The notes: generated by a model from the letters alone, not told the origin. A stretch of 57,968 bases of DNA from CAYYWW01 sp964475515 (GCA_964475515.1 CAYYWW010000001.1:1-57968); one strand, 5' to 3'; shown: positions 24,925 to 32,720, numbered from the stretch's first letter. Translations and numbers: made by a program.

Positions 24925-25851
24925 ATGGGTATAGAACTATCCCAAAAAAAGAAGGTAACAATAATATCTTCGGTTGTCAGTGTTTGGCTTATAATAATGG
25001 GTGTTATATCAGGAGATCCCGGAGTTTTTGGAAATCTTTTTGTACTTGCAATGTTTGCTTTTATAATACCACAATTTTTGCATAGATATGCAAGATATGT
25101 GTGGATAAAGGATATCGAACAGGAATTTCCTAATTTCATAAGAGGTGTGGCTGATTCTATAAGATCAGGCATGTCATTCAAAGAAGCCATAAAAATTGCA
25201 TCTAAATCTCGATATGGAAAGCTCACGGATGAAATCAAGGGTATGAGTAACAGATTACAGTGGGGCGTAGATTTTTTAAGAGTAATGGATATATTTGCCG
25301 AACGTGTCGAAGAATCCAAACTTATAAGAGAGTCAATAGCAATCATAAAAGAGTCTTTTAAGTCAGGCGGTAACGTTGCGGACACGCTCGATTCGATAGC
25401 GAGAAATATAGTAATGTTCAAAGAAGTTGAAGCGGAAAGAGAATCTCTCGTAAGACAACATGTGATGATAATGTATGGCATCTTTTTTATGTTCATGGGC
25501 ATAGCATTGACCACTATATTTGTCATGGTTCCTGTTATAAAATCGCAGCCTGAAACAATGACACAAGACCTCGCTTTTCAATTCGTTAATCCTTGTCAAT
25601 CGCACACAGGGTTTCCATGTAACTACTTCAGCATGGTTGGTGCATTTTTGGGTATTCCTGAAGGTATATCCATGTATTATACAGCGTTGTTTTTTAGTGT
25701 TGTCATAATTTTAAGTATCTTTGTTGGTCTGATTGTTGGCCAACTGGGTGAAAACTCAATACTGGCAGGTGCAAAACACTCAATAATAATGGCAACCATA
25801 GCCATAGCCGTGTTTGTTTTCCTAGCCAAGGCTGGACTGTTGCCGGTCTAG
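24925..25851 (+). CDS. Pilus platform protein, TadC/GspF-like (second of two)
   Basis: 308 residues starting at ATG 24925, preceded by GGGTGAA; an in-frame GTG at 24916 overlaps the previous gene and is less likely. Two N-terminal membrane helices, then the F domain (EQEFPNFIRGVADSIRSGM, FKSGGNVADTLDSIARNIV), then C-terminal helices. It is coupled to the TadB-like gene and together the pair equals one FlaJ-type platform. Confidence 0.87.
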   Translation: MGIELSQKKKVTIISSVVSVWLIIMGVISGDPGVFGNLFVLAMFAFIIPQFLHRYARYVWIKDIEQEFPNFIRGVADSIRSGMSFKEAIKIASKSRYGKLTDEIKGMSNRLQWGVDFLRVMDIFAERVEESKLIRESIAIIKESFKSGGNVADTLDSIARNIVMFKEVEAERESLVRQHVMIMYGIFFMFMGIALTTIFVMVPVIKSQPETMTQDLAFQFVNPCQSHTGFPCNYFSMVGAFLGIPEGISMYYTALFFSVVIILSIFVGLIVGQLGENSILAGAKHSIIMATIAIAVFVFLAKAGLLPV

Positions 25852-25873
25852 TTAAACCTGTTAAAGTTTTAAT

Positions 25874-26494
25874 ATGGAAAGGGAAATTTCGAGGCAATTG
25901 GTGCATTTATCTGGTTTGCTTTTTGTAGTTGCGGCTCAGTTTATAGATACGTTGCTTTTATCTTCTTATTTTCTTTTGATATCTGTTGTTTTTTTATTTT
26001 ATTCACAGTATGTAAAATCGGAAGAGAAAAGAATACATAGACTCTTGGATAAAATGGAAGGGAAAATAAGAAAGATAGCAATTGGTCTTGAAAGAGAAAA
26101 TATCCAACGACCGTTTGTGGGGGCGTTTTGGTTTTATTTTTCTTCAGCATTAGTGTTTTTATTGTTTCCTTTAAATATAGCATCAGCTGCTGTTCTTATA
26201 CTCGCTGTTTCAGATAGTCTATCAACAATTGTTGGTATAAAGTTTGGTAAACACAAAGTACTCGGAAACAAGACATTAGAGGGTATTATTGTTTTCTTCT
26301 TTTCTGGTTTTCTTTCTTTAATCTTTTTACCCTTCACAAAGGCATTTTTTGCATCGACTGTCGCGACTTTTTCTGAGATTCTCCCTGAGTTTAAAAATTT
26401 CAAGAGAATTAAAGAAACTGGCATTCTGGACGATAACTGGACGATTCCTATGATAACTGCAACCGCCCTTTACACATTTACTCTGTTGACTTGA
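25874..26494 (+). CDS. Membrane lipid/polyprenol kinase-like protein (SEC59/DGK1/phytol kinase family)
   Basis: 206 residues with about six membrane helices. The conserved block AVSDSLSTIVGIKFGKHKV followed by NKTLEG corresponds to the D-x-x-A/S..G..G...K-S/T-L-E-G signature of CTP-dependent kinases for dolichol, phytol and diacylglycerol. The substrate in an archaeon would be an isoprenoid alcohol or lipid precursor. Its ATG follows the TadC-like stop by 22 bases, and its 3' end overlaps the convergent HTH gene by 17 bases. Confidence 0.75.
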   Translation: MEREISRQLVHLSGLLFVVAAQFIDTLLLSSYFLLISVVFLFYSQYVKSEEKRIHRLLDKMEGKIRKIAIGLERENIQRPFVGAFWFYFSSALVFLLFPLNIASAAVLILAVSDSLSTIVGIKFGKHKVLGNKTLEGIIVFFFSGFLSLIFLPFTKAFFASTVATFSEILPEFKNFKRIKETGILDDNWTIPMITATALYTFTLLT

Positions 26495-27041
26495 GCTCTA
26501 TAATACCAAACATCAGTAAATTTTTCATTGCTAAAAGAAAATCCTTTTTTTCATCTTTGAATTTGTCTTTCAATTCTTCAAATGTATAGTCATTTCTAGA
26601 TAGTTCCTTTATTATTTCTGCTGTTATACCTTCAAATTTAAACGGTACTTCATCAAGTGAAACGTAAACTCCTTTTCTGTCCTTTTCTTTAAAATCCGAA
26701 ACAAGCGATCCCCTGAATATGATTTGTTTTCCTTTAAAATCTATTTTTGGCTCGTTTATTACAAATTCAAATCTCAAAACATTCGGAACAAGTCTATAGA
26801 TCTTTATAGGCCGCTCATCTATAGATATTGCCTTCCACTTCGCTTTGACTATATTATATTTTCTCAATTCATTTAAACATCTGGAAACAGTCGACGGTGA
26901 AATATTTAATTCTCGGGCGATTTTACTCGGTGGTGTCGGTCCTTTTTCTTTCAAATAATCGAGTATATTTTTTATTGTTAGGTTTGATAGCAGTCTGAAA
27001 GTTTTTACAGCATCTTCATTTTGTTGAACTATCACTTTCAT
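26478..27041 (-). CDS. Winged-helix transcriptional regulator (ArsR-like)
   Basis: 187 residues. An N-terminal winged helix (about 17-75) contains PPSKIARELNISPSTVSRCL as helix-turn-helix, then a wing with KWKAISIDERPIKIYRLVP. The C-terminal 110 residues are a beta-rich plus helical effector part of unknown ligand. It is divergent from the ATP-grasp gene across a region with TTTCA/TGAAA inverted repeats, a plausible target of this regulator. Confidence 0.82.
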   Translation of the reverse strand: MKVIVQQNEDAVKTFRLLSNLTIKNILDYLKEKGPTPPSKIARELNISPSTVSRCLNELRKYNIVKAKWKAISIDERPIKIYRLVPNVLRFEFVINEPKIDFKGKQIIFRGSLVSDFKEKDRKGVYVSLDEVPFKFEGITAEIIKELSRNDYTFEELKDKFKDEKKDFLLAMKNLLMFGIIELKSTE

Positions 27042-27097
27042 ATTTAATAAAATGGTTGATGAATTTATAAACTTTATTTTTATATAAGCGCAATAAA

Positions 27098-27189
27098 TTT
27101 CAAAAAAAATAATATAATTTCTATGAAATGAATTAATTGTATTGTAAAATAATATATATTTTATTTTTTTGAAAATAGTATTTCAAAAA
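27098..27189 (+). promoter_or_regulatory. Divergent promoter region with inverted repeats
   Basis: Between the HTH gene and the ATP-grasp gene, TTTTTGAAA (27166-27174) and TTTCAAAAA (27181-27189) form a nine-base inverted repeat with a six-base centre. A looser pair TTTCA (27098-27102) and TGAAA (27124-27128) repeats the same core. A box A-like TTTTTAAATTAA follows near 27196, about 27 bases before ATG 27227. This is an operator candidate for the adjacent regulator. Confidence 0.4.
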
Positions 27190-27226
27190 TCGATAAGTTT
27201 TTAAATTAATTTGTTTATGCATTGGT

Positions 27227-28156
27227 ATGGGTGAGGGGAGACTCTGTATAATAGGTGGAGAGAAAAGTGAGAGTAATATTAAATTAATAGAAGAGGCCAA
27301 AAAGCGCTTTGACTCTGTATTTTTTGTTCCTATATCAGGAATCCATATAGGTCTAACGGATAGGTTTAGTATCACTTACAGGACAACGGATTTATTGAAA
27401 TTCGACGCGATTCTTCCAAGAATCCCCCGTTATTTCAGTTCGTATGCATATCAACTTCTTTCCCTTTTTCCCGAAGATACGTTCATGGCTATTAAACCAA
27501 TATCATTTCTTTTGGCATGTGAGAGGTTTTTCCTCCTCACAGTGCTAAGAAAAAGAAACATAGAAACAATAAATCTCCGACTTACGCACACAAAAAACGC
27601 TGCGTTAAGAGTACTTGAAGAAAACGGTTTTCCACTAATAATAAGAACTCCCAACAAAAAAACAGGAGTATTCGTCGCTAATGAAACAGAAGCTAAAACA
27701 ATAATAGATGCTTTTACAGCATTGAAACAACCCATACTCATAGAAGATGTTATAAAGGATATGGTAAGTGTCTATGTGGTTGAACCTGAGGTTATAGGAG
27801 CTGTCAAAAAGAGGTCAGAAGAGAAAGATATTGTTTTCTCCAAAGGAAAAATAAAATCATTTAAATTGAAGCCAGAAATAGAACAACTTGCATTGGATGC
27901 GGCTAAATCAATAGAAGCACAAATAGCAAGGGTAGATATAACAACATCTGATATACCGAAGGTTGTTAATGTAGAGCTAAATCCAAATCTTATAACACCT
28001 AGTAAGGTGATGGGAAAGAATATTGTAGAAAAACTCATAAAAAATGTATATGAAAACTACAAGGCGCATAAAGAAAAACCTGTTCTCATTAAATTTTTTG
28101 AGGATGCAAAATCCGTTATGAAGGATGTATTGAAAGGTAAGCAGATAATGATATAA
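27227..28156 (+). CDS. ATP-grasp ligase, RimK/LysX-like
   Basis: 309 residues. The N-terminal domain (MGEGRLCIIGGEKSESN) is followed by an ATP-grasp core: FPLIIRTPNKKTGVFVANE with the ATP-binding Lys region, the ILIEDVI strand, and near the C-terminus VVNVELNPNLITP supplying the Mg2+-binding Glu and Asn. RimK-like enzymes join an amino acid or amine to a carboxylate through an acyl phosphate, for example in coenzyme, lysine or protein-tail modification. Substrates cannot be read here. MscS lies directly downstream. Confidence 0.78.
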   Translation: MGEGRLCIIGGEKSESNIKLIEEAKKRFDSVFFVPISGIHIGLTDRFSITYRTTDLLKFDAILPRIPRYFSSYAYQLLSLFPEDTFMAIKPISFLLACERFFLLTVLRKRNIETINLRLTHTKNAALRVLEENGFPLIIRTPNKKTGVFVANETEAKTIIDAFTALKQPILIEDVIKDMVSVYVVEPEVIGAVKKRSEEKDIVFSKGKIKSFKLKPEIEQLALDAAKSIEAQIARVDITTSDIPKVVNVELNPNLITPSKVMGKNIVEKLIKNVYENYKAHKEKPVLIKFFEDAKSVMKDVLKGKQIMI

Positions 28157-28198
28157 CTATTTTATAATTTTCGTTAAATTAATTATAAAGGAGTTTAT

Positions 28199-29035
28199 AT
28201 GAGTCCAAAGGAATTTTTAGAAGCATTTGGTGCGAAGGTTCTGATGTTTTTACAAAAACTCATACCGGAATATATACTTCCAAATTTGCAGCTCATAATA
28301 CAAGTTCTAATATTGATGTTTCTGGCTTTTATCATAGGTAGAGCACTCAAAACTATAACAATAAAAATATTGAAATCTCTCGGTCTCAAAAGAATAACAA
28401 CAAGAACATGGACTGAGAGTGTAATTAAATTTACTGGTTACAGAGGTAATGTTGTTGAATTAATTGCAGATCTTGTTAAGTGGCTTGTTTATATTGTTTT
28501 TCTTTCCCTTATAATAGAGACAGTTGGTTTACCTGGGATAGCTGGTTTGTTTAATCAAGTCGCAGCTTTTATGCCAAGATTTATAGGCGCCATTGTTACT
28601 ATTGTTGTTGGTTTTATAATAGCAGATTTCTTTGGTAAAGTATTTGAAGAAGCTGTGAGAAAGTTTTCTCAAGACGATATTTTGTCCAGAATATCAGGTG
28701 GAATGATAAAGTATTCAATAGCTATTATATCTATTATAATGTCTTTGTCTTTGATAGGATTGGACGCAACTTCATTAACAGTGATGTTCTCTGCTGTGTT
28801 AATAACCATGATATCTTTACTTATCATAGGGTTGAGAGATTTGCTTCCGAATTATTCTGCAGGTTTTCACATAAAGAACCAATATAAAGTAGGCCAGAAA
28901 ATAAAGATCGGTCAATATTCAGGTATCATACAAAAAATATACCCCTTGAATGTGGTTTTGAACACAAAAGATGGTGTTGTGACAATACCGAATTCTCTTC
29001 TGTTAAAAGAACCTGTTAAAACACTGAAAAAATAA
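28199..29035 (+). CDS. Mechanosensitive ion channel, MscS family
   Basis: 278 residues. Four or five membrane helices (LQLIIQVLILMFLAFIIG; WLVYIVFLSLIIETVG; FIGAIVTIVVGFIIADFFG) precede the pore helix and the MscS beta domain: LRDLLPNYSAGFHIKNQYKV, GQKIKIGQYSGIIQKI, and VVTIPNSLLLKEPV. It is shorter than E. coli MscS at the C-terminus, where the cage domain is mostly absent. It releases solutes on osmotic downshock. Its stop lies two bases from the 3' end of tRNA-Pro on the other strand. Confidence 0.9.
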   Translation: MSPKEFLEAFGAKVLMFLQKLIPEYILPNLQLIIQVLILMFLAFIIGRALKTITIKILKSLGLKRITTRTWTESVIKFTGYRGNVVELIADLVKWLVYIVFLSLIIETVGLPGIAGLFNQVAAFMPRFIGAIVTIVVGFIIADFFGKVFEEAVRKFSQDDILSRISGGMIKYSIAIISIIMSLSLIGLDATSLTVMFSAVLITMISLLIIGLRDLLPNYSAGFHIKNQYKVGQKIKIGQYSGIIQKIYPLNVVLNTKDGVVTIPNSLLLKEPVKTLKK

Positions 29036-29036
29036 A

Positions 29037-29222
29037 TGGGCCCGCCGAGATTTCCAGCCTTCTTTGAAACTATTTCTGGAGTTTCTTTGCAACAATGAAT
29101 CTGTAGAGAAAGCCTTTGAACTCGGGTCGCCAGCACCCCAAGCTGAAATGCTAGACCATTTTAGGAAGCAAGGTCTCCATTTCTTTATTAGGAAACCTTG
29201 CCTCAAGCTACACCACGGGCCC
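29037..29222 (-). tRNA. tRNA-Pro(GGG) with two putative introns (D-loop, T-loop)
   Basis: Acceptor GGGCCCG (29216-29222) pairs with CGGGCCC; discriminator A at 29037. Removing 29157-29203 (47 nt) from the D-loop and 29052-29115 (64 nt) from the T-loop leaves a 75-nt tRNA. Its anticodon arm TCAGC-TTGGGGT-GCTGG is uninterrupted, with anticodon GGG at 29137-29139, and T-stem is CCGAG/CTCGG. The D-loop insert folds GCAAGGT with ACCTTGC. The T-loop insert folds GCTTTCT with AGAAGGC and GAAACT with AGTTTC. The T-loop site, after TTCAA and before AT, is the same as in tRNA-Ile and tRNA-Arg. Edges may slip by one base. Confidence 0.88.
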
Positions 29223-29260
29223 AGACTATAAAATATTTAATCCTTTTAAAAATAAAAAAC

Positions 29261-30109
29261 TCAAGCATATCGGTAAATATTTCTTATACTGTTTATATTT
29301 TCCATTCTTTTTTCAGCAGGCATGGCTGTTCTGAAGAGGTACCAAAACACCTTTTGGCACCACTCTATCCAGTCCTCATCGTATATTTCATAGAATAGAA
29401 GTATCCTTTCATCCAATTCGCCTTTCTGATAATCCAGTGGGTTTAACATCTCTCTAAACCGTGCTACTTTATCATCAATAACAAATCCTCTTAGAGGCTG
29501 TTCTCTATGTCTTATTTCTATCATGTTCTTTCCAACGATTTCATTGATTTGAAGTAATTTTTTTACATTTCTCATGCTATCTATGGTAACCCTCGTTAAA
29601 ACTCTTATTGATACGTTATTTCTTGCTAAATCTTCAATTATATCAATGATTTTTTCTCCTCTTTCCCTAACATTTATCCATGAAAGGTTACCAGAGAAAC
29701 TTAAAACTTGGTTCTGGGCACGCTTAAGATGATCTTTAATTTTATCGTGTATACGCTCTTTTTCTGCATTAACTATCACAGCGTTTCTCTTCTCGGCATC
29801 TACGTATTGGTATATATCAAATGGCGAAAAATCCATTTTCTTCGCCGTTTCTATCTTTTTAAGGAGTCTTTCCTGAAATTCAGTCGAGTGTATTTTCTCT
29901 ATATTTCTCCAATAAACAATTTTCAGAGCTCCTCTCGTTCCCTTTCTAAATGTTCTTACAGAAATTGTGCCGTTTTCACGCATGATTTTTTCCACATATC
30001 TATCAGCCGTTTTCCAACTCTTCTTGATAAGTCTGGCAATTTCTTCTATCGTTCTGGGTTTTATATAAACAAAATCGTTTATTTTTTTAATGGTTTTATT
30101 GTCTAACAT
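29261..30109 (-). CDS. TrmB-like transcriptional regulator with PLD-like domain
   Basis: 282 residues. An N-terminal winged helix (about 1-70; TIEEIARLIKKSWKTADRYV as helix-turn-helix) is followed by a domain with AQNQVLSFSGNLSWI, DLARNNVSIRVLTRVTIDS and PLRGFVIDDKVARF, the layout of the phospholipase D-like domain of TrmB-type regulators and related archaeal proteins. Catalytic HKD motifs are not seen, so the domain is probably a sensor. The ligand is unknown. It is divergent from the Zn-protein/AsnA-like/radical SAM operon and could regulate it. Confidence 0.72.
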   Translation of the reverse strand: MLDNKTIKKINDFVYIKPRTIEEIARLIKKSWKTADRYVEKIMRENGTISVRTFRKGTRGALKIVYWRNIEKIHSTEFQERLLKKIETAKKMDFSPFDIYQYVDAEKRNAVIVNAEKERIHDKIKDHLKRAQNQVLSFSGNLSWINVRERGEKIIDIIEDLARNNVSIRVLTRVTIDSMRNVKKLLQINEIVGKNMIEIRHREQPLRGFVIDDKVARFREMLNPLDYQKGELDERILLFYEIYDEDWIEWCQKVFWYLFRTAMPAEKRMENINSIRNIYRYA

Positions 30110-30220
30110 CGTTGAATTTTTGGTATTTGAGATATTTAAATGTAAAACTATATGGACAATTTTTTTCCTTTAATATGGATAAAAAGTAAAACTATAATTA
30201 CATTTCGGGTGATATCTTTG

Positions 30221-30445
30221 GTGTGTAGAGTTTGTGACAGATGTGGAAAAAACTCACAAGACGTCGTTCTTGTGGAAAACTTACCTGTATATCGTCCAGT
30301 AATTGATGAAAAAGGAAGAGAAACACTCGAATATGTTGGTTTAGACACATATCTCTGTCAGAAATGCATAGAAGAATACAGATCGGACAATTTCAGATTA
30401 AGTAGCACGGCATTAAATATGGCGACGGGTTATGATATCGCTTAA
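30221..30445 (+). CDS. Small zinc-binding protein heading the AsnRS paralog/radical SAM operon
   Basis: About 74 residues from GTG 30221, chosen because GGGTGAT at 30207-30213 sits seven bases upstream. The earlier ATG at 30152 adds a hydrophobic stretch unlike the rest. Two Cys pairs, CDRCG near residue 5 and CQKC near 48, form a probable zinc site around a small beta sheet (VLVENLPVYRPVIDEKGRE). The C-terminus overlaps the next gene by 14 bases. Function unknown; operon position ties it to the two downstream enzymes. Confidence 0.6.
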   Translation: MCRVCDRCGKNSQDVVLVENLPVYRPVIDEKGRETLEYVGLDTYLCQKCIEEYRSDNFRLSSTALNMATGYDIA

Positions 30446-31424
30446 ATCAACAAAAAACAGACATCTTCTTTTAAAGACACCCGAGATTCGCGCTGTTGCA
30501 AGGATAGAAGCTGCGCTCCTGAAGGGAGCTAGAAAATATTTCGAGTATAACAACTTCCACGAGGTTATTGTTCCATCAATAACGAAAGCTACTGGATCGT
30601 GTGAAAATATTGATACTCTTTTCGAAACAAGCTTTTTCGGAAGAACAGGATATCTCAGGCAAACAGGACAACTCTATCTAGAATCATTGATACCAACGTT
30701 AGGAAATGTTTATTGTATAGGTCCCAGTTTTAGGGCAGAGCCAGATGTAGATAATAGGCATTTAACTGAATTTACACTAGTTGAGATGGAATTTCCTGGT
30801 GATTTTGATATGTTACTTGGCCACATAGAAAACATCATACATTCCATGATAAGAAATGTGTTAAGTAAGTGCAAAAAGGATCTTGAATTTTTAGGTGTTG
30901 ATTTAAAACGTCTTGAAGAAGTGAGACCTCCCTTCAAAAAAGTGACATATACAGAAGCAGTTGAAATGCTTTCTGAAGACGGTGTTGCGTGGGGGGATGA
31001 CCTAAAGAGTCACCATGAGAAGAAGCTAGTTGAACACTTTGGTGGGAAACCGTTGTTCTTAACACATTTTCCCATAGAAATAAAGTTTTTCAACATGAAG
31101 AGAAATCCAGAAAATCCGAAAATAGTCAATAGTGCGGATCTTCTTCTTCCGTTTTCCGGTGAAGCGGTAGGGGCTGCAGAAAGAGAATATGAATATGAGG
31201 AAGTTCTGGAAAGACTTAAGAATTCGTACATGCTGAAACAACTTGAAAACAGAGGGGGGTCAATTGAAGATTTTAAGTGGTATCTTGATTTCTTGAAAGA
31301 ACATGGTAACGTACCACACTCCGGATGCGGTATTGGACTGAATAGAGTTACCCAGTTTGTACTTGGAATAGATGACATAAGAGCCTCAACGGTTTTCCCT
31401 CAAAACAGGGAAAGTCTGTTATGA
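30432..31424 (+). CDS. Asparagine synthetase-like AsnRS paralog (lacks anticodon-binding domain)
   Basis: 330 residues, only a class II aminoacyl-tRNA synthetase core of the AspRS/AsnRS type. Motif 2 region CIGPSFRAEPDVDNRHLTEF and VEMEFPG are clear, and motif 3 is SGCGIGLNRVTQFVLG. There is no N-terminal OB anticodon-binding domain. A protein of this type in Pyrococcus abyssi is an AMP-forming asparagine synthetase, so this one probably makes free asparagine from aspartate and ammonia. It overlaps the radical SAM gene by four bases. Confidence 0.82.
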   Translation: MISLKSTKNRHLLLKTPEIRAVARIEAALLKGARKYFEYNNFHEVIVPSITKATGSCENIDTLFETSFFGRTGYLRQTGQLYLESLIPTLGNVYCIGPSFRAEPDVDNRHLTEFTLVEMEFPGDFDMLLGHIENIIHSMIRNVLSKCKKDLEFLGVDLKRLEEVRPPFKKVTYTEAVEMLSEDGVAWGDDLKSHHEKKLVEHFGGKPLFLTHFPIEIKFFNMKRNPENPKIVNSADLLLPFSGEAVGAAEREYEYEEVLERLKNSYMLKQLENRGGSIEDFKWYLDFLKEHGNVPHSGCGIGLNRVTQFVLGIDDIRASTVFPQNRESLL

Positions 31425-32401
31425 TTACAGAAGCTCAGATATTCATAACCAGAAAGTGTAACAATAGGTGTAAATATTGTGCTCTCACACAAAAAAATTT
31501 ACCGGAAAGGGAGTTAACAACAGAGGAGTGGAAAAGGACTTTTACTATCATGGATAATATTGGAATTAAAACGCTCAAAATTTTGGGCGGTGAACCCACT
31601 GTTCTTGAGGATCTTCCAGAAATTCTGAGATTTTTAAATGAGGAAACAGACATAGATTACGCTATTCTTTCTAATTCAATTATCCCACGTGAAAAATTGG
31701 AAAGATTGGTAGAAGTTGGCCTCAAAGGTTATTTCGCTAGTGTGGATAACATTGATGGTCTTAAGAGTGTGGACAGTTATTCAACAAGAAAATCACATCT
31801 GGCAATTGATGTTTTAGATTTTCTGAAACGAAGAGGTGTTAAGCTGCTGGGTGCTAATACTGTTATTCATAGAGGAAATTTAAGAAATCTTCCTATAATA
31901 TTGGAATTTCTAACAGGGATGGGGATATGGATGAATATATGTGCTATGCATTATGGAAATGAAGATATAAATTGGATATTTAGATCTGAGTATTCTGAAT
32001 TGGCGTTGAGACCAAAAGATACTCAATTAGTGAAAGAAATTATGGAAAAACTAAAGGAAATGAAACATGCAGGTTACATGCTCGCTTGTCCAGATTCTTA
32101 TTTGGATGGTTTTCCTGAGTATGGTATTGGTTTAAATTGGAAATGTGGAGAGTTTAGTCAATTAAGAGTAGATGCAGATGGTTCTCTTTTATTATGTCCC
32201 GACCTGAGAGGTGAGATGGGTAGGTTTAATATTCTTGAAATTGGTGAGAATGATCAATACTTAAGTGAAATTGAGGAGGCATGGTACAAAGACCCTGAAA
32301 GGGCAAGGTGTCCTGGATGTTATTGGAGTTCTATGTACAGGGCAGAAGTTAATAAAAAAATAGGCGGAGAATTCCAATTCTCAAAAGAAATTAAAACATA
32401 A
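31421..32401 (+). CDS. Radical SAM protein
   Basis: 326 residues. The [4Fe-4S] motif CNNRCKYC is near residues 13-20, then GGEPTVLEDLPEIL (SAM-binding GGE) near residue 50. The C-terminal part holds further Cys (WKCGEFSQLRVDADGSLLLC and ARCPGC), similar to SPASM/twitch auxiliary cluster regions. The substrate is unknown; such enzymes modify peptides, tRNA or small molecules. Translational coupling to the AsnRS paralog suggests a joint pathway. The stop codon abuts the 3' end of tRNA-Arg on the opposite strand. Confidence 0.85.
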   Translation: MITEAQIFITRKCNNRCKYCALTQKNLPERELTTEEWKRTFTIMDNIGIKTLKILGGEPTVLEDLPEILRFLNEETDIDYAILSNSIIPREKLERLVEVGLKGYFASVDNIDGLKSVDSYSTRKSHLAIDVLDFLKRRGVKLLGANTVIHRGNLRNLPIILEFLTGMGIWMNICAMHYGNEDINWIFRSEYSELALRPKDTQLVKEIMEKLKEMKHAGYMLACPDSYLDGFPEYGIGLNWKCGEFSQLRVDADGSLLLCPDLRGEMGRFNILEIGENDQYLSEIEEAWYKDPERARCPGCYWSSMYRAEVNKKIGGEFQFSKEIKT

Positions 32402-32720
32402 TGCCCCAGGAGGGATTTCCGTACGGCTTTTTATGGTAGCTTCCGCTTGCACAAAAAGCCGTAGAGCAAAAATACGCATTGAAGCGTATTTTTACATTTC
32501 TGCTCCACAGCTCTTTGTGGAAGTTGTTAACTCCTGTAAAGAGCTGTGCTTCGAACCCTCGACTTCCAGCTTTCTGCTCTTTCATAACCGTTTGTGACGG
32601 TTCAAATCTTCTAGTTGATTAGAAGGTTCACCGCAAGTGCTCTGGCACTTTAAACTTGGCTACTAAGTGATTTAACAATTCTAGTGTAGTAGCCAACCTA
32701 TCCAACTGAGTTACTGGGGC
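32402..32720 (-). tRNA. tRNA-Arg(UCU) with four putative introns
   Basis: Acceptor GCCCCAG (32714-32720) pairs with CTGGGGC; discriminator A at 32402. A regular 74-nt tRNA emerges after removing four segments. Bases 32650-32697 (48 nt, D-stem 22/23) carry a ten-pair TTGGCTACTA/TAGTAGCCAA helix. Bases 32627-32641 (15 nt) lie inside the anticodon stem at 30/31, edge uncertain by one base. Bases 32572-32619 (48 nt) lie at 37/38 with AACCGT/ACGGTT. Bases 32417-32550 (134 nt) lie in the T-loop after TTCGA. Mature parts: D-stem ACTC/GAGT, anticodon stem CCAGC/GCTGG, loop CTTCTAA (anticodon TCT, 32621-32623), T-stem GAGGG/CCCTC. TAGAAG in the third intron can pair with the anticodon loop. Confidence 0.87.

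Noticed and set aside
29003..29206. Minus-strand 67-codon ORF
   Set aside because: It lies within tRNA-Pro and its introns. I also considered a homing endonuclease, but the introns are far too short.
32391..32585. Minus-strand 64-codon ORF
   Set aside because: It lies inside the tRNA-Arg gene and its T-loop intron; tRNA structure explains the sequence.
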